Source: Antedon mediterranea
Lineage: Eukaryota; Echinodermata; Crinoidea; Comatulida; Antedonidae
DNA length: 64,000 bases
Direction: 5' to 3'
Assembly (NCBI RefSeq): GCF_964355755.1
Contig: NC_092674.1
Span: forward strand, 5,089,001 to 5,153,000
Shown: piece after piece, positions 1 to 13,120 of the stretch
Layout: each line of letters starts with the position of its first letter
Numbering within the stretch: position 1 is the stretch's first letter
Notes under the pieces: generated by a model
The model's database searches: none
What the model was told of the DNA's origin: nothing
The model's input: the letters and a program-made list of their open reading frames with translations, nothing else
Program-made: the position numbers and the translations under genes

Positions 1-476
1 AAATTAAATGTGCTCTATTTAGAATTTTGCATTTGTTTGGATACCTTTTGAACCCAGAGCCATTGTGATGTGATAAAGCATTGATATATTAATAGTGACT
101 TGTTATACTTTAGTTTACAATAATATCAGGTTATTGTACTTTTCCTGACCCTTACTATATAGTTTATGTCGTAAAAATCAATATTATTTTATTGTATATT
201 TTTATTTTGATACAGAAAACCAATCAAATTAATTGACTGTGTAAGAGGTTGGTTGTATGAATCGATAATATTTAATGAGGTACAAGATATTAAAAGTGCA
301 TCAAAATACTAGGGGCAAATACTGTGTGTTCACTCAATCATTCGTTTGTTTGTTTTCATCTATACTTTCATTCATTTAAAAATGAAAAATTAATTTCTAA
401 TTTTTTCTTATATTCATAGATAAAAAAATATAAGGAGTAGTGTTTTTTCCAAAAGCTTGACACTTTCTTTCTGGTT

Positions 477-570
477 GTTTTAGCTTTCTGCTCATTTTAT
501 CTCCATTGAGATCCAGACACTGATGATACCCACAGCATTGCAATTTTTACAGTACTTTGCCTTTGATTGA
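477..570 (+). repeat. Fragment of a dispersed element shared with 8.1 kb
   Basis: Reads TTTATCTCCATTGAGATCCA, then CACTGATGATACCCAC...TTTGCCTTTGATT, closely matching 8160–8245 and partly 26565–26600 and 34960–35005. It is the 3' part of the element described at 8040–8250. Confidence 0.5.
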
Positions 571-584
571 TAATATATTCATAA

Positions 585-835
585 TATATTCATATTTCAT
601 AATATATTCATATTTCATATTATATTTATATTTTTATAATATATTTGAAACGATAAGATGAGGAAATCTGTGAGAATGAGAAAATCCGGGGATTTAGAAT
701 TTTCTCTATGCATGAGGTTTATATTCATAATATATTTATATATTCATAATATATTCATATATTCATAATATATTTATATATTCATATTATATTTATATAT
801 TCATAATATATTTATATATTCATAATATATTTATT
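585..835. repeat. ATATTCATA-type tandem repeat tract
   Basis: Repeats of ATATTCATAATATATTTAT and variants, interrupted at about 640–720 by a unique segment. Low-complexity satellite-like DNA. Confidence 0.75.
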
Positions 836-1244
836 TTATTCATTCATTTACACATTTAATCAAAATGTTTTTATTTATTAATTTATTCTCTTTTTCATTC
901 ACTTATCCTTGATCTGCTTTGATGTGTTTGTTTGTTCAATTATTCATTTAGTCACTCATTTGTTTGTTCAGTCATGCATTCATTTGTTTATTCATTTATT
1001 ATTTCCTTAATCAGCCATTCATTAATTAAATAATTTAATAATTTATCATTCATTCGTGCATTTTACCATCAATCTATAATTAGCTAGCCTGCTGAATCAT
1101 TTAGTGTTATTGGCGTCGTCAGAGCATGGAAGAATTAGTTACTCCATGGTCAGAGGGTCATCAGGGTGTGAACGATTCCTCACTTTTTTACCTTAATAAC
1201 TTGTGGATATTTTATACAATAAATATTAATATAGGTGCAAAAAA

Positions 1245-1278
1245 AAAGCCCAAAAAGTGCAGGATCTTTTTGGGCTTT
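1245..1278. other. Perfect 13-bp hairpin
   Basis: AAAGCCCAAAAAG and its exact reverse complement CTTTTTGGGCTTT are separated by 8 bases. Function unknown; it could be the core of a small foldback element. Confidence 0.6.
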
Positions 1279-2451
1279 AGCCTATTCTCACTCCTGGTTA
1301 TTTTTCATTGGTGACTGAATAAATATTATAATAATAACATAACTACATATGTGATTAATGTTTAAATACAAAACATAATAAATCCCACTAACATACTAAT
1401 TATATATATGTGCAAGAGTTGTTGTAACGATGTACAGTAAATGTTCTGGCTAAAAAAAAAAAACCATAAGAATAGAAGTTACCAATTAATTTTGTAACCT
1501 TATACACATGTAAAAAATTAAATTTTCACTTTTTTCATTTTGTTAATCTCTTGTTTAAAAGCACTGAACAGAACTGTGTTTAAATTCTTCCCAGGTTTTA
1601 TGTTTTAACATTTCCTTTTGTAATTTTATGTATTTTTCCTCGTTGTTTTTTTTTTCTTAATTATGCTAAGTAAAACAAATTTCCATTTTAAAGTGGACCA
1701 ATACAATTTCTTGAATCTTAAAAATTACGACCTGTTTATTCGTTTTCTCACTAATGACAAGTTTTATTAGCAAATACATCATACTTTGCTATTTGTTCGT
1801 ATTTTGTATGAAACGCATGTAAACTAAGTTACCCAGTCTCATAAATAAACCATGGATATATTTATCATAACGGAATTGTCGTAGACAGACACTCTCTGGT
1901 AGTCTCTCTATCGTAGATAAACGAACCAAATTTTGTATACTACTGTATACTGACTATAGTATAGTATGAAATGACAACAAAGGTAAGAAGTTTTAGAAAA
2001 AACATTAAAGATCTTTTATGGCTTAAATACTGTATTGAACTTAAAAATGGGGTTATGCCTACTCTTGTCATTCATCTACAAATAAATACATTACACAATC
2101 AAAAATATTAATTAATTCTTCCATGATTTGACTTTATAAATCGAGGTGTACTACTATATTATATTTTTTTAAAGGTTATCTTTCATTTATTTTTCCTGTG
2201 CCCTTGAATTATAAAGGACAAAATTTCCCATTTCAACTTGGACAGCTCTTCCACTTTGTCCAACACAACTTCCCATGTTCTTTAATTCACCTTTCGTCAG
2301 TTGGCTTCTGTTTGGTATTTCATTCAAATGTTACGGCACTTTACATGCATGTGGGCCTAGGGCAACAAGTCACAAATATGTTCAATTTCATTTTCATTTT
2401 TGGTGCAAACGTTATACACTGTGAATCCCAAACTCTGGTAAGTGGAATTGC

Positions 2452-2614
2452 TTAAGCTCTGTCTACACAATCAAATCTATGTGAAAAAAAAATTTAATGT
2501 TAATATTATATGGACATGATGATGTCATATCACTACCATATTTAGGCATATCACTACCATATTTGGGCACATCAAACTTTTGTCAAACTAGTTTGATAGT
2601 GTAGACAGAGCTTA
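2452..2614. mobile_element. MITE family 1, copy A (near complete)
   Basis: Starts TTAAGCTCTGTCTACAC and ends GTGTAGACAGAGCTTAA: inverted ends with TTAA at both outer edges. The interior has GGACATGATGATGTCATATC and ACCATATTTGGGCACATCA blocks. No coding capacity. Best copy for defining the family. Confidence 0.85.
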
Positions 2615-3800
2615 ATATAGAGAGAGTAAGTTGTTGGTTGGCAGAATAGAACCTTATTTATGAGGGACACCTAGCAAATATCATTGATATGTCTGACCAA
2701 GGAATCTTGAACGTTGATCTGGACAAGTTACGTTGTAGTAAACATCTCAAGTGTCGTCTTATGCATCGTTTACACGGTACTTCTGGATCATAACTTGTAG
2801 TGACGTCACTAAGTATGTACTTGAAGAAAAAAAATGTGTACTATGACGAAATTGACATCTATATATAAATTTACGTAAGGGCAAAATTCGATAAATCGCG
2901 GTTTATTTCTAGAATTTTTACTCGATGGTATATAAAGTTGGTTAGAATCTAGGTACTGATTTTAACCACCTGATGTAACCCTGTTTACTAATTAAATTGA
3001 GTTAGATAATTAGTTATTGACAATTAAAACAAATTTAGGTTCAACGATTTGCCCCAAATAGGGGTGTTTTTCGATCGTGGTATACACTGTCTAATGGATG
3101 TCCGTCTTGAAAAATACCCGCAGACAATAATACGAGGATGCTTCGCATTTTCCTATCTCCTCCTACGATAATTGTTTTTAATGGCTGAAAACCGGTTGAA
3201 CAGCTCGAGTACAGCATCTTAATGTTGAAGACAGGCCGATTTTCTTTAAAAAATAATATTTTGATAGATTTAATATACGTTTATACAAATGTATTGATTT
3301 GCGATGAATGGAACATTCCAAATTATTTGGTTTAACCATAGAGGTATAGATTTAGATTTATGGGCCCCCTTGGAGAATAAACATACATAGTATTGCAATG
3401 CTGTACAATACTGTTAAAATGGATATGAAAGGGTTCCTAACAATATCATTTTATTGGCTCAACGTGTAGATCAATCAGGTTTAAGCTTGCCATAGTCATA
3501 CTTAATGTTTTGGAGGACGACAACGCCCTCAAAACGCCCCTGAGAAACCTGTGAAAAACTTTTTGTGACGTCACTAAAAGTTATTTTTGTATTACAGAGA
3601 TAGGAATTTAGCAGGAAATCATTGATTGATGCAAAAGCATGGTAGTAATTACTTATTGCTTTGATGTTTTTATTCTTGGATAAGTATGTTAGCCTAATCG
3701 AATAAAATTAATTCATATTATCAACCAAGTTTTTTTTAAAACGGATTTTAATTTCGTTTTTCAAGGCCATCTTTTACGAAATTCATAGCCAAATGCCTAT
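2615..3800. other. Gene-free stretch, nothing recognised
   Basis: AT-rich, no supported exon or named repeat. Short frames only. Confidence 0.5.
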
Positions 3801-5250
3801 CTTGCTGGGTACACGGAGTTATTTTGCGCATGCGTGAGAATCACAGAGTCGACCACCTTGGCCTCTCTCTCGACCCTCCTCGCGAGCGATGTTTATTTCG
3901 CTATTTATTATACACGTATTATTGAAACATTCATTTTATTATTATTTCGTTGTAATTAACTGAAATTGATGGAAATTCGTCCACATCGTCTTGTTAACAC
4001 GGGTGTTAACATCGTTTTGAAGAAACGGTTGGACGAGTAAATGGTGTTTGACAATGCCATGGCCTGGAGCTAGGCTAGCTAGGCCTTTTTAGTAGTGATG
4101 ACTGCTGGATACGGTGTTTAGTCGCCCGGCCAGAGGTGAGCTGAGAGCGTATGCTCCTTGATGTATCGTTGAGGGTGTTAATGGTAAGCACAATTGTGTT
4201 ACTGTATTATGTATATACACATTATTTATAAGTACGTTTATTAATATTGTTGTGTGCTGTAGTGTCCTGACTAACGTATTATTAAAATATTTTTTTGTTA
4301 TTACATGCCGCCCTACTAGCTAGTAGGCTAGGCAACACTGAATACTAAATATTATGATTCCCAATAAAATGAATAGAGTTGGATTTTCTCTAATGTAGTA
4401 ATAAAGGTTATAACAGGCCAGGCCTAGTTAGGGGTATTTCAGCTTGTATCATATACAGTACAATATACAGTACAGTATACAGTAAATAAACAATTCATTT
4501 GTATTTTTACCTACCTACAGGTCTATAATTGGAGTGCAATTATGATAATTGATGGACGGGATAAGCAAATGTATTTATTGATTGGAATGGAAGCGCAAAT
4601 GTTAGAGTCAAATTATAATATTAAGGTAACAGATACTGAGCATTGCTATTTTAAACTGTTGATCAAACCTACATAATACTAAATTATTATTTTGTTTTGA
4701 GGGCAGATAAACATGTGCTTATTCATTTTCCTTTTTTCAGGTGAATAGAAAGATACCCAGCGTACTTTATAATAGATGCTACTTGGATCATGCTTGCACG
4801 ATACATTTATGCAGTATACTAAGACACCAAGTATAGAATGAGCGCAGACAATTAAAATTACAGAACTAAATATTTATGAAGAATAGTAAAATATGCATAA
4901 TAGAATTCTTTAGACGCGAGTGCTAGGGTTACAGTCATACTGTAACTATGGTAATGTACTACCAGACAGTACACTAGTAGCAGTGCATCATATAGTGTTT
5001 GTTTTTAACCATCTAAATGGGTCTGGGTATATTAACAAATAAACCACTACTGTACTTCTTTTTTTATTTATTTAGCCAAATACTATGTACAATGGACATT
5101 TATGAAAGAATCCATCTCTTGAATATGATGGAGCTGGCTGGTGTTGATAGAATTAAAATGTATCACTCAGGTCTCAAAAGTAATTTATGTCCTGTTTGAA
5201 AAATCCTGCTTGTTCCAAACTCATTATGATACATTTGTTCAATAAAATTC
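3800..5250 (+). other. CG-richer patch with possible non-coding exons
   Basis: Around 3825–4140 CpG and GC rise sharply, ending in a donor-like CAGAG|GTGAGC at about 4135. Acceptor-like sites follow at 4521 (CTACCTACAG) and 4740 (CCTTTTTTCAG), with a donor-like AAG|GTAACA near 4626. This could be a promoter with 5' UTR or lncRNA exons, perhaps of the TRIM gene. The one ATG-led frame (from about 4542) is short and matches nothing I know. Confidence 0.3.
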
Positions 5251-5599
5251 ATTCCACACACTATTTCTGCCATATAATTTGATGTTTACAATTTTATTAC
5301 TAGTACTATTTTACAGTTCTTCAAAGCCATCTCATGTACTGTTGATTCCATAAATCTGCAAAGATAAGACCAATAAATGGATGGAAATGTACTATTATTT
5401 TTATTCAATCCTACCTCTAGGCCCTATAGTATTATATTTTATGACTTGGTAACAAACAGAAAGAGGTTATTATTTAATTACACTACAGTTACTAACTAAA
5501 CTATAATAATCCTCTCGGCCTCACCTCCTCTGCTCTACTTTAATTATTAGTATTATTATATTACTATATTAGTCAATAACAAAAGTCAGAGCCAAAAAC

Positions 5600-6200
5600 A
5601 AGTTCAACACAAGCTTACCTTTTTTATTTACGTCGCCTTTTACATACGTCTACGCCCGCGCCTTGTCCACTTCCTGGAGGTTCGTCGGTGGACCGGCGAC
5701 TGCTACTCTCTTGTACTGTAGGCCATGGAGTAACTCCATGTGTAGGCCTAGCCTACTACTAGCGAATTTAGAAGAAACTATAGTCTACTAAACCTAGCCT
5801 AATTTGTAGTCTGCGTGAGTGGTTTAGTGTGAGAAGTACAAATACACACTTTCTTCTTTTCACGTACAATCTTTGCAGACATAACTTTTTATTGATTTGT
5901 GAAATATCGATATTTTCTACGACTGCAGCAACAGGGAGCTTGCAACACGCGAGTCTCGTGTAGCATGGGTTTGTTTATTTTGTTTACACCACACAGTCCG
6001 CGAACGAGACAAGGCGGTGATTGGACTGTATTAAAATTCATTAACCAATCACAAAACGACTGCTGCCGTGGCTACAACCCCGGGTGTTTCAAACTCTAAA
6101 TTTGACGATCTCGTACGTGCGTATAGAACGTTCATAAAAATTAAGATGGCGTGCCAGTTGGTCGGCCATTTTGCGGACGTTTTATACCAAAATTTAATTT
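5600..6200. promoter_or_regulatory. Second CG-richer patch with YY1-like sites
   Basis: CG-rich blocks at about 5630–5700 and 5930–6180. AAGATGGCG at 6143–6151 and GGCCATTTT at 6164–6172 are YY1-like core motifs in opposite orientation, often seen near animal transcription starts. No exon could be assigned. Confidence 0.3.
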
Positions 6201-7164
6201 GTTTATTTCTCAATTTCTACTAGGTATTTGAATCTAATTTTGTGTGTGCTGTTTATTAACATTAAAAGGATTCATACAAAGTCCTTTTTGTGAAATTTTA
6301 AAATCCTTTCATATCCATTTTAAGGTATTAACCACTTTTGATCGCAATTTGAATCGCAAATTTCTTACTGTGAGTGTTGGTACTGTTAGATATAATATAA
6401 ACAAATATACAAATAAACTTTATTACTGTGAGTGTGGGTAGACCCTACTGTTAGATTATAAACATATAATATACAAATAAATAAACGTTATTACTGACAG
6501 TTGCTTCTCAACGTTTGTATTAATTAATAATTTAAAAATATATAAACGTACGTAGTGGTGTATCGTTACATGTACTTTACTATTTCAATCGACTATGACA
6601 GTGAGAGTTTTAACAAAGTATTAAATCGTAAATGTTTTACTGTATTTAGTGGTATATTATTTATAGGCCTATAAAACATTAAAAACAATATTTCGTTACT
6701 TAGTGGATAAAAATATATTTTAAAATGTTTCCTCTTTGTACCTATCTTCTTCCCCCTCCCTCAACCCTTAATGTTACATACAAAACACAAATTGGGTTTG
6801 TTTAAATGAGTCCAAATAAAAAAAATTGACTCATTTTGTTTCTCTCTCGGAAGTAATTCCCAGGGTGCTAATTTTAGCTGACTACATAAATCATCGTGTA
6901 TATTTATTCGTTTCTGTAAACGACAATGTATTATAGTCCTGCAGTACGTACATTTGAAATCTCCATTTTTTTCTCGCTGGAAAATACTGTGTATTCGAGA
7001 ACCATCTGTGGGCATGACCTAGATGGTACGCGAGCGAAGCGAGCGTGCCATCTAGTTCTGATAATGTGCATAACATTTTAATTTTCCTTGTTGAGTATAT
7101 AGTAGCTGTAAAACTCATTGTACAATTTACAAGTGGATTGTAACAGTAATGATTGAAACAGATA

Positions 7165-7400
7165 ACTCGGTTTTACGGTGATCGTGCTTTCGCTGTCGCA
7201 GCCCCAAAACTCTGGAACACTCTACTACTACTATACCCCTCGAAATACGCTCATCAAAATCTGTAATCACATTCAAAACTAAACTCAAAACTCATCTCTT
7301 CAGAGAAGCATAATCACACGCTACTACTTGCACAGATCTTGGAAAACACAGCGCTTTGAAACCTTTGTCTCTTGCGCTTTATAAATGTTATTTATTATTA
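7165..7400 (+). mobile_element. L2/CR1-like LINE 3' fragment
   Basis: Translates as FYGDRAFAVAAPKLWNTL, then after a frameshift PLEIRSSKSVITFKTKLK, then THLFREA and stop: the classic C-terminal tail of non-LTR reverse transcriptase polyproteins. It is followed by GCGCTTTATAAATG and a short TTA repeat tail, typical of L2-clade 3' ends. Truncated and frameshifted. Confidence 0.8.
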
Positions 7401-8039
7401 TTATTATTTAAATATGAAACATGTTTTTTTTTTTCATACTAACATTAGTTGTGAAACTAAACTACTTTAGTTAGAAGTGTTTGCTATAAAATTCGGTTAA
7501 ATTAACATATTTAGTTCAAGACTTTCATCTGGATTAATGTACAGTTAATGTATTATTCATTTACCGACAGAATTGAATGAATCCTAGTTTTTAAATCATA
7601 AACTAATGTGAATTAATTGACATGCATTGCTCTAGTTTTAACACCAGTTATCTGTACAGAATATTTTATTTTTATTTTGGATGTACATTAGGAACTGTAT
7701 ATATTATGTTGTATCCAAAAAAGTAGCAAAATATATAGAACATATTAGATAGAGTAGTATTGTACATTGAAAAAAACATCTACAGCCTCTCAGTAACTCA
7801 TTCTATTTAAAGAAAGTGAGTTGTTGATCAAATAAATTGAGCAGTAGCAGTACGTAACACGTAACTGGGGGATAGGCGTTGGCCATGGTGTTAATCATAT
7901 ATACATTTTATAGTTCTCCATTCCTAAATTGTGTATACAGTATCTACCAAGCTATCTTCATTTTTCTACACTTCTTTCTCCACCCTCTATTCACCAGCCT
8001 GTGCCTCTTTTGTTTTTATTTCTTTTATCCAGTCCACTC

Positions 8040-8250
8040 AGGTAGCACTTGTTTGCTTCATATTCAAGTACTCTTACTTGCTTGCACTGATGAAGGGCTA
8101 GTGTTGCCCTAAAGCTCTACTAATTTTTCTGGCTTTTTTACTTTACTGTTTTGATTTAGATTTTGCTTATTTTATTTTGTATCTCCAAGATCCTGCCACT
8201 GATACCCACTTCATTGTCATTTTTTCAGTAAGTTGCCTTTGGATTTATAC
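8040..8250 (+). mobile_element. Penelope-like element terminal relic with hammerhead-like motif
   Basis: CTGATGA (8087–8093), then a stem AGGGC/GCCCT with a 7-base loop, then AAAGC at 8111. The hammerhead core is CTGATGA–stem II–GAAA; here the G of GAAA reads T, so it looks like a mutated copy. The downstream 100 bases recur at 477–570 and in part at 26565 and 34960. Assignment to Penelope-like elements rests on this motif and is inference. Confidence 0.45.
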
Positions 8251-8412
8251 ATAAACATATTGTTCATTTCTTGGGAAAACCCTATTTACTTTATAGTATG
8301 GATGTCCCTTGAGCATGTTTGACCCAAAAGAGGAGTTTTACTGTAACTGCTTACTAGTTTTACAAATAATTGTCCTATTGGTATATAAGTACTCTAGGCG
8401 TTGTTTTCTGTT

Positions 8413-8444
8413 CTGATGATGAGAATAGTTTCTTGAAACATGTC
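8413..8444 (+). ncRNA. Hammerhead-ribozyme-like motif
   Basis: CTGATGA (8413–8419), stem II GAGAA/TTCTT with loop TAGT, GAAAC (8435–8439), a tiny stem III (AC AT GT) and a GTC cleavage-type triplet (8442–8444). This is the compact type I layout known from Penelope-like elements. Stem I is poor (only about 3 pairs with a bulge), so it is probably inactive. Confidence 0.4.
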
Positions 8445-9223
8445 ACATTTTAAGGCAGTCTGCCTGTTTATTAAATGCCTCACTATCGTTATTTTAACTC
8501 GAAAGTTTGGTGGAATCATTCATGATTTATCTAACAAATAATTATGTAATAGATACAAAATTAAGCAAACATTTACTTTAGTTTCCTCAATTTGATTGAA
8601 CTTAATTGCAATGTCAGAGGTCAGTATTTAGGTTAATGTCTTTAATTGACCTATTGTAATTAGCCACTCTCATTTTTAAAGCCATTATTCATTAATTGCT
8701 TATACTCGTTAATCTTCATTATTGAAGTTAGAATTAACGTTAATGACAAGCGCTACGAGACATTTTGACGTTGTTGAATAAAATTTGTGGACTTATTATT
8801 AATAAATGATTTATCAGCTTTAACTTAGAATTGATAGTATAGATGGATCTATGGTGATATATGATGAAAATGAAAACATAATTTTAGATGTAAATTCAAA
8901 GTAAAAGGATTTATACATTCAGAAAATTAAAAGAAATAGTGAAATAAATATTATTTTTTAGTATTTTCACTATATGGTGTTTGGTTTGGATGCTTGAACT
9001 TCTACTTCTTCCCCCTTCTTTGATCTTATTTTTCAAGACTTGTTTTATGCTTTATAAAATCATTAACAGGAGGTCAGTCTAGGTGCAGATGTACTAGTCC
9101 TTCAGAAATAATTAATTAATATTAATACATTTTAATCCTGGGGTATAAAAAAAAACTTGACCGAATTTTGTGTTTGACAATTCAAGGCTCGACACACGAG
9201 TCACGACAGCATGACAGGATCTA

Positions 9224-9375
9224 TAAAGCCCTCTCTCTCTACACCATCAAACTAGTGTGATGTGCCCAAATATGGTATTTATATGGCCAAACATGGTAGT
9301 TATATGACATCATGTCCATATATGAGCTCATCACATTTTTTTGTCACATAAAGTTTGATAATTTAAACAGAGCTT
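9224..9375. mobile_element. MITE family 1, copy B
   Basis: Degenerate left end (AAAGCCCTCTCTCTCTACACC), right end ATAATTTAAACAGAGCTTAA, with the ATATGACATCATGTCCATAT interior. Confidence 0.7.
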
Positions 9376-10728
9376 AAAATTAAAAATAGCGAATGAGTGA
9401 CAACACTGTAACCGTTCAATGTCATTAGAACATTTCACGATGCTCAGCAAGATATACAAGTGTGTACTTTAAATTAGGCGTGAAATTGAAGACATTTCAT
9501 ACTGTGTTTTTCTAATGACTAAAGACAGATGTGAGTTTGACCTGCAAACTTATGACGGAATTGGAATAATATTATAATAAGTATCTTAGATTAGGAAGAA
9601 TTGAATGGTTGGAAATACATTGAGAGGCAAAATAAATGTAAGTTTATGTTTTTTTTATGAGTATATTGTGTAAATATTCAAATATACTGAATTCATTTAC
9701 AAGTAAGTACTGGTGTGTGACAATAGTTTGACCATTCACCGATTTTCATCATCAAATCACCTAAACAGTTTTTGTAGTAATCTACTTAAAGCTTCTGTCT
9801 GAGTATTTATTGTCTTTAAATTTTTTGTGTAGTCCACCAGTTGATGACGAAACGCCATATGTGCCAAAATATGTATCTTTTTACTAACTTCGGTCTAGAA
9901 CCTGTCAACCCTAAAAGCTCTGAAAATTTACCCAATAAATAACAAAACACTCCTTTTACAGAATCATTTTAATGAACTATCGAGAGTTTGTTAGTAAATT
10001 ATACACTGTATGAACTTAAAGCATGTCCTATATTCTCTGCACTTATCAATTACGCTATATATGATTTCGACACAGTTTCTGATTTATTGAAAGATGAAAG
10101 GAATTTCTTGTTATTTACAATCAAAAGCGGTTTCTGTTCAAAGAGTTCTTGATGTTAGTGGTCACGTGATTCTAATTGAAATTATTAATAATGGAGTAGC
10201 ATTCATAGTTAAATTATTTTGGTTGATGTAATTCAAATCTTAATCATTTTAAAATATCATTATCATAATCACTGTCTATTATCATCTACATTTTATCAAC
10301 ATTAAGATATTAAATCATCATAATCAACATTGTTTTTATCAAGTATGTTATTATCGTCACTTTCATTTTAATATTGATTATTCCATATGTGGAAAATTCA
10401 AAATTTAATTTAAAGAAGGAAGGGGCTTAGTGGGGTTTCAGCATTATAGATTAGGGTGGGGGGCTAAATATTTCATAAATGATAAAAACTTTCTGTTGGC
10501 TTGCAGAAAAATTTAAAAAATTGCCTGTTTTTCCCTGCCTAAATCCACACCTGGGCTAGATACCATTTAACAGGGAGGGAGACCAAGAGCAATACCAAGT
10601 GGGGCCATTTTGACTCAATCAAAACCATAATCGTTATTCAAGGTGCGGATCTAGTGGGAGCACTGGTTGACAGGTAAAATGAAAATATAACTACTTTTTG
10701 ATTTCTATTTTTGACAGATTTTTAATAT

Positions 10729-10826
10729 TAAGCCTGTCTACTTATCCATATATGGACATGATGAAGTCATATCATTACCTTTTTATATATCACTACTGTT
10801 TTTGTTAAACTAGTTTAGTTTTTTAA
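10729..10826. mobile_element. MITE family 1, copy C (decayed)
   Basis: TTAAGCCTGTCTAC, then TATGGACATGATGAAGTCAT and AAACTAGTTTAG. Interior partly deleted. Confidence 0.55.
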
Positions 10827-11194
10827 CTAAAAATCCTTGATCCACCCCTGTATTCAACAATAACAACATTTAGCAGATGGTTTCAATGGTCCTCCATGTC
10901 GCACAGACTAATTAAACATTTAGTGTGTTTTAAGGTAGAGTAACAACACAGGTTGTGATTGGTGTGCTTAATTTCTCAACAAGAATAGAACTGTTTCATT
11001 GTAGCAGATATAATGACATGATAGCCATCATTGCAGGTCATGCTTCATTAATTAATTTGCATAATGTTAAAGTTTTAATCTTTATAGTATGTTTACTCCA
11101 GTCATATTCATAATCTGTCATAGTATAATATATCAAACAAATTGTGTGATCACAAGCATATTAACAGAGTGGACAAACATAATTTATACTAAAT

Positions 11195-11240
11195 AATAAT
11201 AATAATAATAATAATAATTATAAAATAATTATAATTAATA
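11195..11240. repeat. AAT microsatellite
   Basis: A run of about eight ATA/AAT triplets, continuing as imperfect AATTATAAT. Confidence 0.85.
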
Positions 11241-11269
11241 ATAATTTTGATATTGAAAATGTGTGTAGT

Positions 11270-11450
11270 TGGTCGCTTTCTTGTCGATGCTTTTATTGTA
11301 GAACGTAATTTATTTATTTTTCTCTGTTCTGGGTTGACCAACTAGCATAGGTGTTTAGCACCTGTTTGGTCTTTCCGTGCCTCCTTTTCTAATTGTTTTG
11401 TCTTCTTATGTTTATGGCAGAAATTGAATAAATAAAAAAATAAATAAATA
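11270..11450 (+). mobile_element. Probable retroposon 3' tail
   Basis: A moderately complex block (TTCTGGGTTGACCAACTAGC...GGTCTTTCCGTGCCTCC) ends in AATTGAATAAATAAAAAAATA and AAATAAATAAAC, like a LINE/SINE 3' end. Family not identified. Confidence 0.35.
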
Positions 11451-12084
11451 AACTTATCCCCAAGTCTCTAGATATTGTCTTTTTTATGCTGTTAGTCCAT
11501 CAGTCAGCATTTAATTTTTGATATTTTTACCAATATTAAGTGAACTGCCATCTATAACCTTACAATTACTTTAATAATAACAATTTATTTAAAAAAATTT
11601 GTGTCGATACAGTCATCAATTTTTTTTTTTAAACAACCACAACTTATTCATAATCAGAAGTAGAGAAATATATAATAACATAATTTGAAAATAACTTACA
11701 TTAAAAAATAAAACTTATTTTTGTAAATAATATAATTTACTCTACAATTGAAATTACAGCACATACTGTATACGATTCAGTACCTCATCAATAGTTATTT
11801 CTACAAATACTAATTAGCTTTAATTGGAATTCCATACAGATGCTAGCCAAAAAGTCTTCATAAACTCCTTATTATTTAATTTAATAAAAACAATACTTAG
11901 TGGATAATATTCTAGTGCGTAGTATTGTTTTGAAATTAAGTTACAGTTATTGATTTTGTATGAAAGGATAAACAAACCACATGGAGTATCTAATAAAGGT
12001 TGATTTTTAAAAGGAAATTTAGATAGCTTGTTTATGTGCACTTCAATGGTTTCGGAGGCGATTGTATAAATGACAGGTCATATG

Positions 12085-12165
12085 GGAAGTGGTTAAAGAT
12101 CAAAGGACGGTTACGAGTTCCTATTTTTGAAAGGCGAGCTCAGTGTCCTGTTGTTAGATTTCCAT
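12085..12165 (+). repeat. Dispersed repeat, copy 1
   Basis: Contains AAGATCAAAGGACGGTTACG, then AGTTCCTATTTTTG and CTCAGTGTCCTGTTGTTAGA. The same order is found on the opposite strand at 21135–21205 with few differences. Confidence 0.65.
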
Positions 12166-12609
12166 GCAATAACCAACACCAGAGCATAAATAATACATGT
12201 TCAGTGTACATTCTATTAAGGTAACACCTACAGTGTTCAAATTAATATTACTTGGTTTACTTGTTTCCAGAGCTTCCAGAGGGTCCGGAGTCGAGGTTAG
12301 GCTATGCCTGTACGCCCCTCTTGACAATAACATCAAATCTTGAATATGGTGCAAATATAACATTTATGATTTTATTTTATGCATTGCATAATTGTGCTGC
12401 CTCCCAAAGTGCCTCCACATCACATTATTTAAAACATCATGTTGCACATTAATATCTTAAAAGACCTTATTCAGCCCTCCCTCCATACATATATATATGT
12501 GTTTTTGATCGGTTCATTTGTTATGTAAAGCGCTAATGATGGTCTGTTATTGTAATCTTATTAGCAACATTGTTTATTCCAAAATATGAAAACAAACCTT
12601 GTGTACTTA

Positions 12610-12930
12610 TAGGTCTAAAACCATAGAATGTGTTTATACCCCCATGATGGGCTTATAACTGAAACATTACAGTAGAATGAAATGTAAAAATTACTTTATT
12701 TTGTTTGACACAAATTAGGTAAGTTTGTCAATTTATTTTATTTATAATAAATTCAGGTTTTAAACCAAGGATGTGTTTATTTCCCATGATGGGCTTATTA
12801 CTGAATCATAATAGTAAAGTAAGGAATTATTCAAAATGTTAAATAAATTTGCTAATTACTTTATTTTGTTTGATTGACACAAATTAGGTAAATTTGTTAA
12901 TTTATTTTTTTATCTTGAACCTTTTAAGTT
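12610..12930 (+). repeat. Two-copy tandem duplication of about 165 bp
   Basis: CATGATGGGCTTATAACTGA at 12644 and CATGATGGGCTTATTACTGA at 12787, each followed by TACTTTATTTTGTTTGA and ACACAAATTAGGTAA. Diverged, so not recent. Confidence 0.7.
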
Positions 12931-13087
12931 GGATTATAGTTAATTGGCAAACTGGGGAACATTAATCCCTTTGCTGTTCTTTCTAATTAAGCCAAAATTG
13001 TTAACGATAAATCAAGGACGTGTTTAGAATCCCTCCAAATGTCATGTCGTTGGTAATTATGATTATTAGGAACATTTTGATACAGCA

Positions 13088-13120
13088 TTCTTCTTCTTCT
13101 TCTTCTTCTTCTTCTTCTTT
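13088..13120 (+). repeat. TTC microsatellite
   Basis: About ten TTC triplets in a row. Confidence 0.95.

Larger units (their letters stand above)
1..2451. other. Gene-free AT-rich stretch
   Basis: No coding sequence supported; the open frames are short and AT-driven. It holds a Penelope-like relic near 477–570, an ATATTCATA-type tandem tract at 585–835, ATTCATTTGTTTGTTCA-like imperfect repeats at 840–1070 and a strong hairpin at 1245–1278. Confidence 0.6.

Noticed and set aside
7021-7060. Inverted GGTACGCGAGCGAAGCGAGC / GTGCCATCTAG motif as a regulatory operator
   Set aside because: Likely a short palindromic relic (CTAGATGGTACGC...GTGCCATCTAG); nothing links it to a gene.
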